Part shown: piece after piece, positions 1 through 6,052 of the stretch
Layout of the letters: the number at the start of each line of letters is the position of its first letter
How positions within the stretch are numbered: the first letter of the stretch is position 1
Source of the DNA: Cellvibrionales bacterium
Lineage (GTDB): Bacteria > Pseudomonadota > Gammaproteobacteria > Pseudomonadales > JAHEGP01
DNA: 8,328 nt
Direction of reading: 5' to 3'
NCBI GenBank assembly: GCA_024645065.1
Contig: JAHEGP010000136.1
Coordinates: 1-8,328 of the forward strand
Program-made: the position numbers and the translations under genes
The notes under the pieces: model-generated
What the model saw: the letters and a program-made list of their open reading frames with translations, nothing else
Database searches by the model: none
What the model was told of the DNA's origin: nothing

Positions 1-1
1 G

Positions 2-346
2 CAAAGATTGTGGCTGGGCCGGTTCTCTGTACTGGCAATGGCGCTGCTGGCACTCTGGCTCGCAGGGGATCCGGGCGCCGCGGTGCTCGACCTGGTTGGC
101 TATGCCTGGGCGGGTTTTGGCGCCAGCATCGGGCCTGCACTACTGGTATCCCTGTACCTGCCCCGGGTCCGCGGTATCACCCTGTTGGCCGGGATGGTGA
201 CCGGGGGAATAACGGTTATATTATGGCGAAAGGGAAGCGGCGGCTGGTTTGAGCTTTACGAAATGGTCCCGGGTATCCTGGCATCCCTGCTGGCTATGCT
301 GCTGGTCGCCAGGTTGTCGCGCAGGCCGGCGCATGCAGTATCGTAG
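2..346 (+). CDS. putP: Sodium/proline symporter, C-terminal fragment (SSS family)
   Basis: This is the 3' end of a gene whose start lies upstream of the window; 114 codons are visible, ending with TAG at 344-346. The product is an inner-membrane solute:sodium symporter, most likely for Na+-coupled proline uptake. The visible part has the PutP signature of the late helices: a YAWAGFGASIGPALL segment, then a LAGMVTGGITVILW helix, then LYEMVPGILAS leading into the last helix. The order and wording match what I recall of E. coli PutP, including the YAWAGFGA and LYE-PG motifs. The tail after the last helix is short (about 10 residues, basic), shorter than in E. coli. It converges with the thiolase gene, and I see no strong hairpin-plus-T-run terminator behind it. 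Assignment to the SSS family is firm; the substrate is inferred from similarity of this fragment only. Confidence 0.85.
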   Translation, partial: QRLWLGRFSVLAMALLALWLAGDPGAAVLDLVGYAWAGFGASIGPALLVSLYLPRVRGITLLAGMVTGGITVILWRKGSGGWFELYEMVPGILASLLAMLLVARLSRRPAHAVS

Positions 347-439
347 CGTTGCCTCGCTGCGTCTTGGGCCAGCTTGCCAAAGCGATACAGCTATGGTGCA
401 AGCGTGTCTGTTTCCCGGTCTGCATTCTTACGGGGGATC

Positions 440-517
440 GCAACTGTATCCGTAACTACACCCGCTACAGCGGTATCTGCAACTACACCCGCAACTGTAT
501 CCGCTACAGCGGTATCT
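440..517. repeat. Two tandem 39-bp repeat units
   Basis: Units lie at 440-478 and 479-517 and match at 31 of 39 positions by my alignment. Both share the 3' half CCGCTACAGCGGTATCT. Each unit is built from 12-, 12- and 15-bp sub-blocks (types GCAACTGTATCC, GCAACTACACCC, GCTACAGCGGTATCT), with the first two in swapped order between units. Every block is a multiple of three. Each unit holds a small inverted repeat, CCGCT-AC-AGCGG. The array sits between convergent genes and merges directly into the microsatellite that follows. Confidence 0.9.
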
Positions 518-519
518 GC

Positions 520-585
520 AACTACAACTACAACTACTACAACTACTACAACTACTACAACTACTACAACTACTACAACTACAAC
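520..585. repeat. AAC/TAC microsatellite with five AACTACTAC units
   Basis: After two AACTAC hexamers at 520-531, the 9-bp unit AACTACTAC is repeated exactly five times at 532-576, followed by AACTAC (577-582) and AAC (583-585). Read on the - strand in the frame of the thiolase, the array is a ladder of TTG and TAG codons. The first of these TAGs, at 581-579, is the thiolase stop, and the last two sense codons of that gene also lie at the array edge. Arrays of this kind are prone to replication slippage, so copy number may vary between strains; because units are multiples of three, frames are kept. Confidence 0.92.
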
Positions 586-1775
586 AATTCTATAGCTACC
601 GCCAGCGCTTCGCCGCCACCGATACAAAGCGACGCTACCCCCCGTTGCTTGCCATGCTGCTGCAGCGCGTACATCAGCGACACAATGATGCGCGAACCGG
701 TGGAGCCGATGGGATGCCCCTGGGCGCAGGCACCGCCGTGAATATTGACCCTGGCGTGATCCAGTCCCAGATCCTCGATTGCTAACATTGTCACCATGGC
801 GAAGGCTTCATTGATTTCAAACAGGTCGACATCGGAGCTCCTCCAACCCGCCTTTTCAAGTACCTTGCCGATGGCATTTACCGGTGCTGTGGTGAATAGC
901 GACGGCTCCTGGGAGTGACGTGCATGGGCAACGATTTTCGCCATCGGCTGCAACTCGCGCCGGCTGGCTTCCGCGGCGCTCATCATCAGCAGTGCGGAGG
1001 CGCCATCGGAGATCGAGCTGGCATTGGCCGCAGTGATGGTGCCGTCCGCGCTAAAGGCAGGGCGCAGCTGGGGAATCTTTTCGATTTTGGCTTTGAAAGG
1101 CTGTTCATCGTCGGCCACCACGGTGTCGCCACTGCGGCCGCGGACAGTGACGGCGGCGATTTCCGCCACGAGCAGGCCTCTTTCGATGGCGCTTTTGGCC
1201 CGGCTCAGGGATTCCAGTGCAAAGGCATCCATGTGTTCACGGGTCATACCCCGCTGGTCAGCAGTTTCCTGGGCGAAGCTACCCATGGCGCGAGCGGTAT
1301 ACGCGTCCTCCAGGCCGTCGAGAAACATGTGGTCGAAAACCTGCTTGTGGCCAGTACCCAGGCCGGAGCGGGCCCTTGGCAGTATATGTGGGGCGTTGGA
1401 CATACTTTCCATGCCGCCGGCAATGACCACGCGGTCAGTACCGGCGACAATCTGATTGTGTCCAAAGATCACCGCCTGCATGCCGGAGCCACAAACCTTG
1501 TTGAGGGTCACGCAGCCGGTGCTGGTGGGTAATCCGGCTCCAAGGGCTGCTTGCCGGGCCGGGGCCTGTTTGAGACCCGCGGGCAAAACGCAGCCCATGA
1601 ATACTTCATCCACATCCCCGGCAGCTACCTGGCTGCGCTTGAGTGTCTCGGCGATGGCTATGCTGCCCAACTCGGTAGCGCTCAGGGTGCTAAGGCTGCC
1701 CATTAGCCCACCCATGGGGGTGCGGGCGCCGGCAATAATGACAACGGAATTGGTAGCGGAAGCGGCTGCGGACAT
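579..1775 (-). CDS. Acetyl-CoA acetyltransferase / thiolase (398 aa)
   Basis: This is a complete thiolase of the usual length of about 390-400 residues. Thiolases of this type condense two acyl-CoAs to a 3-ketoacyl-CoA or cleave it in the reverse direction, in the cytoplasm. All hallmarks are present: the nucleophile Cys95 in NKVCGSGMQ, the INEAFA motif at about 321-326, His354 in GGACAQGHPIG, and the second catalytic Cys384 in CIGGGEA near the C-terminus. The ATG at 1775 is chosen because GGGGA lies just upstream and the residues after it (MSAAASATNSVVIIAGARTP) fit a thiolase N-terminus. A longer TTG start at 1814 would fall inside the -10 box. The stop codon is inside the microsatellite. 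The gene lies 141 bp behind the AraC-type regulator on the same strand but has its own promoter. Chain-length preference cannot be told; AtoB/PhaA-like or FadA-like roles are both possible. Confidence 0.93.
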   Translation of the reverse strand: MSAAASATNSVVIIAGARTPMGGLMGSLSTLSATELGSIAIAETLKRSQVAAGDVDEVFMGCVLPAGLKQAPARQAALGAGLPTSTGCVTLNKVCGSGMQAVIFGHNQIVAGTDRVVIAGGMESMSNAPHILPRARSGLGTGHKQVFDHMFLDGLEDAYTARAMGSFAQETADQRGMTREHMDAFALESLSRAKSAIERGLLVAEIAAVTVRGRSGDTVVADDEQPFKAKIEKIPQLRPAFSADGTITAANASSISDGASALLMMSAAEASRRELQPMAKIVAHARHSQEPSLFTTAPVNAIGKVLEKAGWRSSDVDLFEINEAFAMVTMLAIEDLGLDHARVNIHGGACAQGHPIGSTGSRIIVSLMYALQQHGKQRGVASLCIGGGEALAVAIELL

Positions 1776-1813
1776 CAATGATTCCCCGTGGTGACCTGCA
1801 AAAATGAGGCGCA

Positions 1814-1843
1814 ATTTTAGCGGCCGGGCCTGTCCCTTGACAA
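1814..1843 (-). promoter_or_regulatory. Sigma70-like promoter of the thiolase gene
   Basis: On the - strand there is TTGTCA (1843-1838, 5/6 match to the -35 consensus), an 18-bp spacer, and TAAAAT (1819-1814, 5/6 match to the -10 consensus). Transcription would begin near 1807 and give a leader of about 30 nt before the ATG at 1775. This supports independent transcription of the thiolase and excludes the longer TTG start at 1814. Confidence 0.65.
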
Positions 1844-1881
1844 CAGCTGCCGATGGCTTTGCCGATCCCTTTGGCCTGGCG

Positions 1882-1920
1882 CTGAAGGCAGCTCAGGTGA
1901 CAGCAAGGCAGCTACTTCAG
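1882..1920. repeat. Inverted and direct repeats at the end of the regulator gene
   Basis: CTGAAG-GC-AGCT (1882-1893) pairs with AGCT-A-CTTCAG (1910-1920), giving a 6+4 bp stem with a small bulge that covers the stop codon of the AraC-type gene. The same stretch contains a 9-bp direct repeat, AAGGCAGCT, at 1885-1893 and 1905-1913 (20 bp apart). There is no T-run after the stem on the - strand, so it is not a classical intrinsic terminator. It could be an mRNA 3' end structure or a protein binding site upstream of the thiolase promoter; neither is proved. Confidence 0.5.
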
Positions 1921-2903
1921 CCGGGCCTGAATAATTTCCCCCTCACGGATCTGCGGTAGTCCGACGGAGACTGTGCCATCGTGCGCCGGAAACGGGTCGA
2001 GAAATGCCCGGCGTCTGGATAACCAACGCGGTAGCCGACTTCGGCTATCGAGAGGTTACTGTCGCGCAACAAGTCCCGTGCTTGCTGCAATCGCAACTGC
2101 TGCAGGTATTCACCGGGAGGTACACCCAGGGCCTGTTTGAAGCGACGGTTAAAGCTGCGTTGGCTCATGCCGAAGCGTTGCGCAAGGCTGGCGAAGTCGA
2201 TCGATTGATCAAGTTGCTGCTGCAGCCATTGCTCCGCGTCGGCAATCGCCTCGTCGTGATGGAGATTCACCTCCCCCTCGAAGAATCCGGTATCGCGAAA
2301 AGGGCGGCGTATCTCGGGGGAGAATTGCGCCTCAACCTGGCGCGCGATGTCGGCGTTGTAAAATTGTTCGATAAAGTATCCGGTAAGGTCGGCCACCGCG
2401 TTGATGCTACCGGCGCAATAGAGGTTGCCTGCCCGGGTAATCAGGTGTCGCCGCTTGACCTGAATGGTCGGGTAGCGTTGCAGGAACTGGTCACTGTAAA
2501 ACCAGTGGGTGGTTGCCGGCTTGGCGTGTAACAGGCCTGCCTCCGCCAGCAAATACGAGCCGGTGCCAACCGCACAAAGCAGGCGTTGGTCGCTGGCCAG
2601 TTGTTGTAACAGGGGGAGGGCGCTGGATTGCCGGGACAGAACCGGTAGTGGGTTGCGCCAGATGGCAGGAAGGTAAAGCAAGTCCACGTCCTGGAGGTGA
2701 TTGAAGGTATGGGTGGGCCGCAACTGCATGCCAGCACCGGCGGCGACGCTGGTGCCCGTGAGGCTGGCCATGCGGATTTTCAGCTGCTTGCCCCCAAGCC
2801 GTTGGCCCCGGGCGCGGTCATCGGCAGCCTGCAGCATCTCGGCTGGCAGGGCAATACTGCTGAGAATGAGCTGCGGATAGAGCATAAAACCGACGGTCAA
2901 CAT
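1917..2903 (-). CDS. GlxA-type transcriptional regulator: DJ-1/PfpI domain + AraC HTH (328 aa)
   Basis: The product is a cytoplasmic DNA-binding regulator of the AraC/XylS family with a class I glutamine amidotransferase-like sensor domain. Residues 2 to about 175 form the DJ-1/PfpI fold, with the family block SYLLAEAGLL...ATTHW at 116-134. Residues about 235-320 are the double HTH: the first HTH around FASLAQRFGMSQRSFNRRFK, the second around LSIAEVGYRVGYPDAGHFSTRFRR. The nucleophile-elbow Cys of relatives (usually C-S/T-G-x-F) aligns here with Gly113 in GTGSY, so the domain is probably a ligand sensor and not an enzyme. The ATG at 2903 fits the usual family N-terminus (MLTVGFMLYP); its Shine-Dalgarno is weak (GTGAG). 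It is divergent from the ketoacyl synthase operon and shares a control region with it, which suggests it regulates that operon and itself. The inducer is unknown. Confidence 0.9.
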   Translation of the reverse strand: MLTVGFMLYPQLILSSIALPAEMLQAADDRARGQRLGGKQLKIRMASLTGTSVAAGAGMQLRPTHTFNHLQDVDLLYLPAIWRNPLPVLSRQSSALPLLQQLASDQRLLCAVGTGSYLLAEAGLLHAKPATTHWFYSDQFLQRYPTIQVKRRHLITRAGNLYCAGSINAVADLTGYFIEQFYNADIARQVEAQFSPEIRRPFRDTGFFEGEVNLHHDEAIADAEQWLQQQLDQSIDFASLAQRFGMSQRSFNRRFKQALGVPPGEYLQQLRLQQARDLLRDSNLSIAEVGYRVGYPDAGHFSTRFRRTMAQSPSDYRRSVRGKLFRPG

Positions 2904-2920
2904 GGCGACTCACTGTGTGG

Positions 2921-2957
2921 CTATAATGCGAAAGTTTGTGACTATAGCATTAAAGTT
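2921..2957. promoter_or_regulatory. Putative AraC-family operator: two direct repeats 21 bp apart
   Basis: CTATA-N5-AAAGTT occurs at 2921-2936 and again at 2942-2957. The 11 defined positions are identical in both copies and the centre-to-centre distance is 21 bp, two helical turns. AraC-family proteins typically bind direct-repeat half-sites with this spacing, one per HTH pair or per monomer of a dimer. The position between the divergent regulator and operon fits a site for the adjacent regulator. Binding itself is inferred. Confidence 0.7.
2941..2949 (-). promoter_or_regulatory. Extended -10 element of the regulator gene
   Basis: Read on the - strand the bases give TGC-TATAGT, an extended -10 (TGnTATAAT) with one mismatch. 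No good -35 box lies upstream, which extended -10 promoters can tolerate. The start would be near 2934, about 30 nt before the ATG at 2903. The element lies within the second operator half-site, so regulator binding would be expected to repress its own gene. Confidence 0.45.
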
Positions 2958-2975
2958 ACAAGTGGCCAGAGTTTC

Positions 2976-2981
2976 TACACT
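2976..2981 (+). promoter_or_regulatory. Possible -10 box of the ketoacyl synthase operon
   Basis: TACACT matches the -10 consensus at 4 of 6 positions. The -35 position 17 bp upstream (2953-2958, AAGTTA) is poor and is overlapped by the downstream operator half-site. This is the arrangement seen at activator-dependent promoters where the AraC-type protein overlaps the -35 region. The leader to the start codon at 3052 would be about 65 nt. This is a weak sequence match supported mainly by geometry. Confidence 0.3.
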
Positions 2982-3051
2982 GCCAGGCTTCCCTGTTGCG
3001 ATCTCGACGGTGCTACAGCATTTTTTTCAGTGTTTTCCTTGGCGGGCTAGT

Positions 3052-4911
3052 ATGGCAAGAATTCCGGTGATTACAGGTTTTGGTGGTGTCAACGCGGCTG
3101 GCCGCAGCTCGGGACACCATGGTTACCGGCGCACGGTTATCGATGCTCTCGACAGTGAAACCGCGCTACAAACCTGGCGCAGCCTCGGTGGCCTGATGAA
3201 CCGCGACGCTGCTCTGGATGCCGATGAGCGGCGATACAGAGCCGACCACACGCTGATAAGACGCCTTGAAGATCGATACTTCGACCCTTCCTCGGTGGCC
3301 TGGAACCGGCGGGTTAAACTGGAGCCCTGCAATGGCCTGACGAGCTTTACTATGGCCCGGCGCAATCTGCCCGAGGTGCTGCCCGCAGGCTGGAGCGTGC
3401 GCGAGCTCGACAGGCTCAGGGTGCAGATCGACCTGACCGGCGCCACCGAACTTTACATGACCGATCACCACCCGCTGGAGGTGAGTGCTGCCGGGCAGTT
3501 GCCCACCGGCTTTGAGCCGGGCCAGCTATACCAGAGTCGCAACCACCCCCGCGGTTTGCAGTTGTCTGTCTATGGCGCCAGCGATGCACTGGGACAAATG
3601 GGCCTGGACTGGGATGCTGTCAGCGCCCGTGTTCCGCCCACTCAAATCAGCGTTTACGCCGGCAGCGCAATGAGCCAGCTCGACGACAACAGTAATGGCG
3701 GGCTGATCGCATCCCGTTACCTGGGCAAGCGGGTCTCTTCCAAGCAGCTAGCCCTGGGCCTTGCGGATATGCCTGCGGACTTCGTCAATGCCTACGTGCT
3801 GGGCAACCTTGGCGCTACCGGCTTGAATATGGGAGCCTGCGCTACCTACCTCTACAACATGAACCAGGCCGTCAGTGATATTCGTGAGGGGCGGGCGCGC
3901 ATAGCGGTGATCGGTGCTGCCGAGGCGCCGCTGGTGCCGGAAATTTTTGATGGCTACGCTACCATGCGAGCGCTGGCTAGCGACCAGTGCTTGCTGGAAC
4001 TGGATAAACACCTGGGCCTGACCGAACCCGATTGGCGGCGAGCCTGTCGCCCGTTTGCCGACAATTGCGGTTTCACCCTGGCCGAGGGTGTTCAGTTCGC
4101 CGTCCTGATGGATGATGAGCTGGCGCTGGAGTTGGGAGCCCAAATCTATGGCTCGGTTGCCGGAGTGTACGTCAATGCCGACGGCTATAAAAAATCGATT
4201 TCGGCGCCGGGTATTGGCAACTACCTGACATTTTCCCGGGCAGTCGCGGTGGCGCGCAGTATCGTCGGCGAGCAAGCGATTCGCAGCAACAGCTTTGTCC
4301 AGGCCCACGGTACCGGGACCCCGGCGAACCGCCGTACCGAGTCACATATCTTTAATGAGACAGCGCGCGCCTTTGGTGTCGAAAAGTGGCCGGTCGCAGC
4401 GATCAAGTGCTACCTGGGCCATACCATGGCCGTTGCCGCGGGCGACCAGTTGGCCAGTACCATGGGAATATTCGAATACGGTATCATTCCCGGCATCGCT
4501 ACCATCGACAAGGTAGCGGAGGATGTCGCCGGCTCCAACTTGTGCTTTTCATCCGCTCACCGGTGCTATGAGTCGGAGCAGTTGGAGGTGGCATTTCTCA
4601 ATGCCAAGGGCTTTGGGGGTAATAACGCCACCGCCGCTATCCTCGCCCCGCACATTACCCGGCAATTGCTGCACAACAAGCATGGAGCGAAAACAATCCG
4701 CGCCTGGCAGCAGCGGCTCGAGCCAACCCTGCAGCGCTGCGCCGACTATGACGAATCTGCCAGTGATGGCACGTCATCAGTGGTTTATCGCTTCGACAAC
4801 GAGGTGCGGGACCAGCAGCATGTGCATATCGATGCCCACAGCCTGCGGATCGATGGTTATTCGGAAGCTGTTTCGCTGGATATCGAGAACCCGTTCGGGG
4901 TTGAGCTGTGA
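3052..4911 (+). CDS. FabY-like beta-ketoacyl synthase (619 aa)
   Basis: The product is a condensing enzyme of the thiolase superfamily that would join an acyl donor to a malonyl-ACP-type extender. Active-site residues are all visible: Cys263 in MGACATYLYN, His419 in QAHGTGTPANRRTES, His457 in KCYLGHTMAVAAGDQ and Lys519 in LNAKGFGGNNA. At about 620 residues it is longer than FabB/FabF (about 410). It has the N-terminal extension starting MARIPVITGFGGVNAAGRSS and a C-terminal extension of about 85 residues. This layout matches P. aeruginosa FabY, which starts fatty-acid synthesis from acetyl-CoA and malonyl-ACP. The ATG at 3052 is chosen because the following residues match the FabY N-terminus. 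An in-frame ATG at 2902 would extend the protein over the operator with a non-family sequence. The Shine-Dalgarno is weak. It is the first gene of the operon. Whether it is the housekeeping FabY or a specialised paralogue is open; the divergent AraC-type regulator favours the second. Confidence 0.88.
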   Translation: MARIPVITGFGGVNAAGRSSGHHGYRRTVIDALDSETALQTWRSLGGLMNRDAALDADERRYRADHTLIRRLEDRYFDPSSVAWNRRVKLEPCNGLTSFTMARRNLPEVLPAGWSVRELDRLRVQIDLTGATELYMTDHHPLEVSAAGQLPTGFEPGQLYQSRNHPRGLQLSVYGASDALGQMGLDWDAVSARVPPTQISVYAGSAMSQLDDNSNGGLIASRYLGKRVSSKQLALGLADMPADFVNAYVLGNLGATGLNMGACATYLYNMNQAVSDIREGRARIAVIGAAEAPLVPEIFDGYATMRALASDQCLLELDKHLGLTEPDWRRACRPFADNCGFTLAEGVQFAVLMDDELALELGAQIYGSVAGVYVNADGYKKSISAPGIGNYLTFSRAVAVARSIVGEQAIRSNSFVQAHGTGTPANRRTESHIFNETARAFGVEKWPVAAIKCYLGHTMAVAAGDQLASTMGIFEYGIIPGIATIDKVAEDVAGSNLCFSSAHRCYESEQLEVAFLNAKGFGGNNATAAILAPHITRQLLHNKHGAKTIRAWQQRLEPTLQRCADYDESASDGTSSVVYRFDNEVRDQQHVHIDAHSLRIDGYSEAVSLDIENPFGVEL

Positions 4912-4978
4912 AATGCAGCCGGCGCTTGCCTGGCCCGGAATAAATCGAGTAAGGTTTGGTGCAAATTCGGAGTGCTGC

Positions 4979-5485
4979 ATGACAAACCAGATAAGCGTCA
5001 GCGAGACTATCAGCCTGCCCCTGCACGACGCCTGGGAAAAGCTGCGCGACTTGTCGCTGGCGGGCAACTATGTGCCGGGAGTGGTGAAAGTCGAAATCAG
5101 CACCGCCCGGCTTGAAGGAGTTGGCGCCAGCCGCAAGATTTACCAGTCAGACAGTCGCTGGATCGATGAAACCGTGGAAGAATGGCAGGACGGCGAGGGG
5201 TTTCTGCTGCGCCTGCACCAGGGTAACAAGCCCGCTCTGCCCTTTAAAAAAGCGTGGTTTCGTTACCACATCGAACCCCGGGATTCCGAACACACACTGG
5301 TTACCGCCATTCTCATCTATGAGTGGCCCCTGGGTATTCTGGGCTGGCTGGCAGACCGGGTGGTTTTACGGCGCATTTTGCGGGGCATGATCACGGATGT
5401 TGTTCACAGTATGAAGCTCTATTACGAGTCGGGACGTGCCACTACCCCTGAAAGTCTCCAGCAATACAAGGCGAGGCAACGATGA
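4979..5485 (+). CDS. SRPBCC (START-like) protein, soluble (168 aa)
   Basis: I place this in the SRPBCC/polyketide-cyclase superfamily, whose members form a helix-grip cavity for lipids, polyketides or other hydrophobic ligands. The order of elements fits: an N-terminal strand (ISVSETISLPLHDAWEKLRDL), a short helix, a strand with GVGASRKIY at about 48-55, WIDETVEEW at 61-69, then strands and a long C-terminal helix (RGMITDVVHSMKLYYES, about 135-151). There is no signal peptide. The ATG at 4979 is chosen because GGAG stands 6 nt upstream and the SRPBCC fold begins directly after it; reading further upstream in the same frame runs into out-of-frame ketoacyl synthase sequence. It follows the ketoacyl synthase by 67 nt, and its stop overlaps the next start (ATGA at 5482-5485), so coupled translation is likely. 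Ligand and any catalytic role are unknown; cyclase, carrier or chaperone roles are all possible. Confidence 0.8.
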   Translation: MTNQISVSETISLPLHDAWEKLRDLSLAGNYVPGVVKVEISTARLEGVGASRKIYQSDSRWIDETVEEWQDGEGFLLRLHQGNKPALPFKKAWFRYHIEPRDSEHTLVTAILIYEWPLGILGWLADRVVLRRILRGMITDVVHSMKLYYESGRATTPESLQQYKARQR

Positions 5486-6042
5486 AATCTTTACTGCTGG
5501 CCAAGATTGGTCTGGTCGTTTTCATACTGGTACTGTCACTCGTTGTGCTGGCATGGGTGCCGATGCCGGGTCAGTCGCAAACCCGGGCCAGCGTGTCGCT
5601 GTTGCTCGAGCAGTCCCCCGAGCGCGTCTGGCAACTGGTCAGTGAATTGGACCAGGCAGCTAAATACCTGCCGGATGTAGAGCGGGTCGAAATGCTCACC
5701 GCTGCCAATGGCGGCAAGGGCGCCAGTCGCCGCTTGCACCTGTCAGGGGGTGAGCAGGTGGATGAAACCGTCACCGATTGGCGCGAGGGCACGGATATCG
5801 CGCTGCAGGTCCAGCGTGAGCAGAAGCCTCCGTTTCCCTTTGCCGACGTCAGTTTCGAATATAATCTGAAGGGGCTTTCTGCCGACGCGACCGCGGTCCA
5901 CCTCAGTCTGGTGTATGAGCCGCGATTTGGCTTGCTCGGGCAGGTACTGGATGGCCTGCTGCTCGAAAGTCGGGCCGAGAAAAAACTGATGACCGTAGCA
6001 ACAGCGTTAAAGCAGTACAGCGACCGCAATGGTGGGCGATGA
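5482..6042 (+). CDS. SRPBCC protein with N-terminal membrane anchor (186 aa)
   Basis: A hydrophobic segment at residues 5-26 (LLAKIGLVVFILVLSLVVLAW) follows one Lys, then an SRPBCC domain covers about 35-180. I read the segment as an uncleaved anchor, since no clear signal peptidase site follows, which would place the domain on the periplasmic face; the topology is inferred. The domain is a diverged tandem copy of the previous gene. Aligned landmarks are KGASRR...VDETVTDWREG against VGASRK...IDETVEEWQDG, then KPPFPF against KPALPF, then VYEPRFGLLGQ against IYEWPLGILGW. The ATG overlaps the preceding stop by 4 bp. A paired cytoplasmic and membrane-bound binding protein suggests handling of a lipid-like substrate at the inner membrane. 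Start and reading frame are secure; function is not. Confidence 0.8.
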   Translation: MKSLLLAKIGLVVFILVLSLVVLAWVPMPGQSQTRASVSLLLEQSPERVWQLVSELDQAAKYLPDVERVEMLTAANGGKGASRRLHLSGGEQVDETVTDWREGTDIALQVQREQKPPFPFADVSFEYNLKGLSADATAVHLSLVYEPRFGLLGQVLDGLLLESRAEKKLMTVATALKQYSDRNGGR

Positions 6043-6052
6043 GGATATCACT

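Noticed and set aside
440..585. CRISPR array
   Set aside because: The units are contiguous, with no unique spacers between them.
374..741. Open frames through the repeat array giving poly-Thr, poly-Asn/Tyr or poly-Val proteins on both strands
   Set aside because: They are open only because the repeat unit is a multiple of three without stops in those frames; part overlaps the thiolase and there is no ribosome site or family match.
915..1532. Long + strand open frames opposite the thiolase
   Set aside because: They are antisense shadows of a clearly conserved thiolase with all catalytic motifs.
1776..1814. TTG start adding 13 residues to the thiolase
   Set aside because: The TTG lies within the -10 box of the likely promoter, and the ATG at 1775 has a GGGGA ribosome site.
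2922..2927. Perfect TATAAT on the + strand as the -10 of the ketoacyl synthase operon
   Set aside because: No -35-like sequence stands 16-18 bp upstream, and the bases are part of the first half of the direct-repeat operator; kept only as a remote alternative.
2902..3051. In-frame upstream ATG that would add 50 residues to the ketoacyl synthase
   Set aside because: The extension covers the operator and both promoters, overlaps the regulator's start, and does not resemble a FabY N-terminus, while MARIPVITGFGG at 3052 does.
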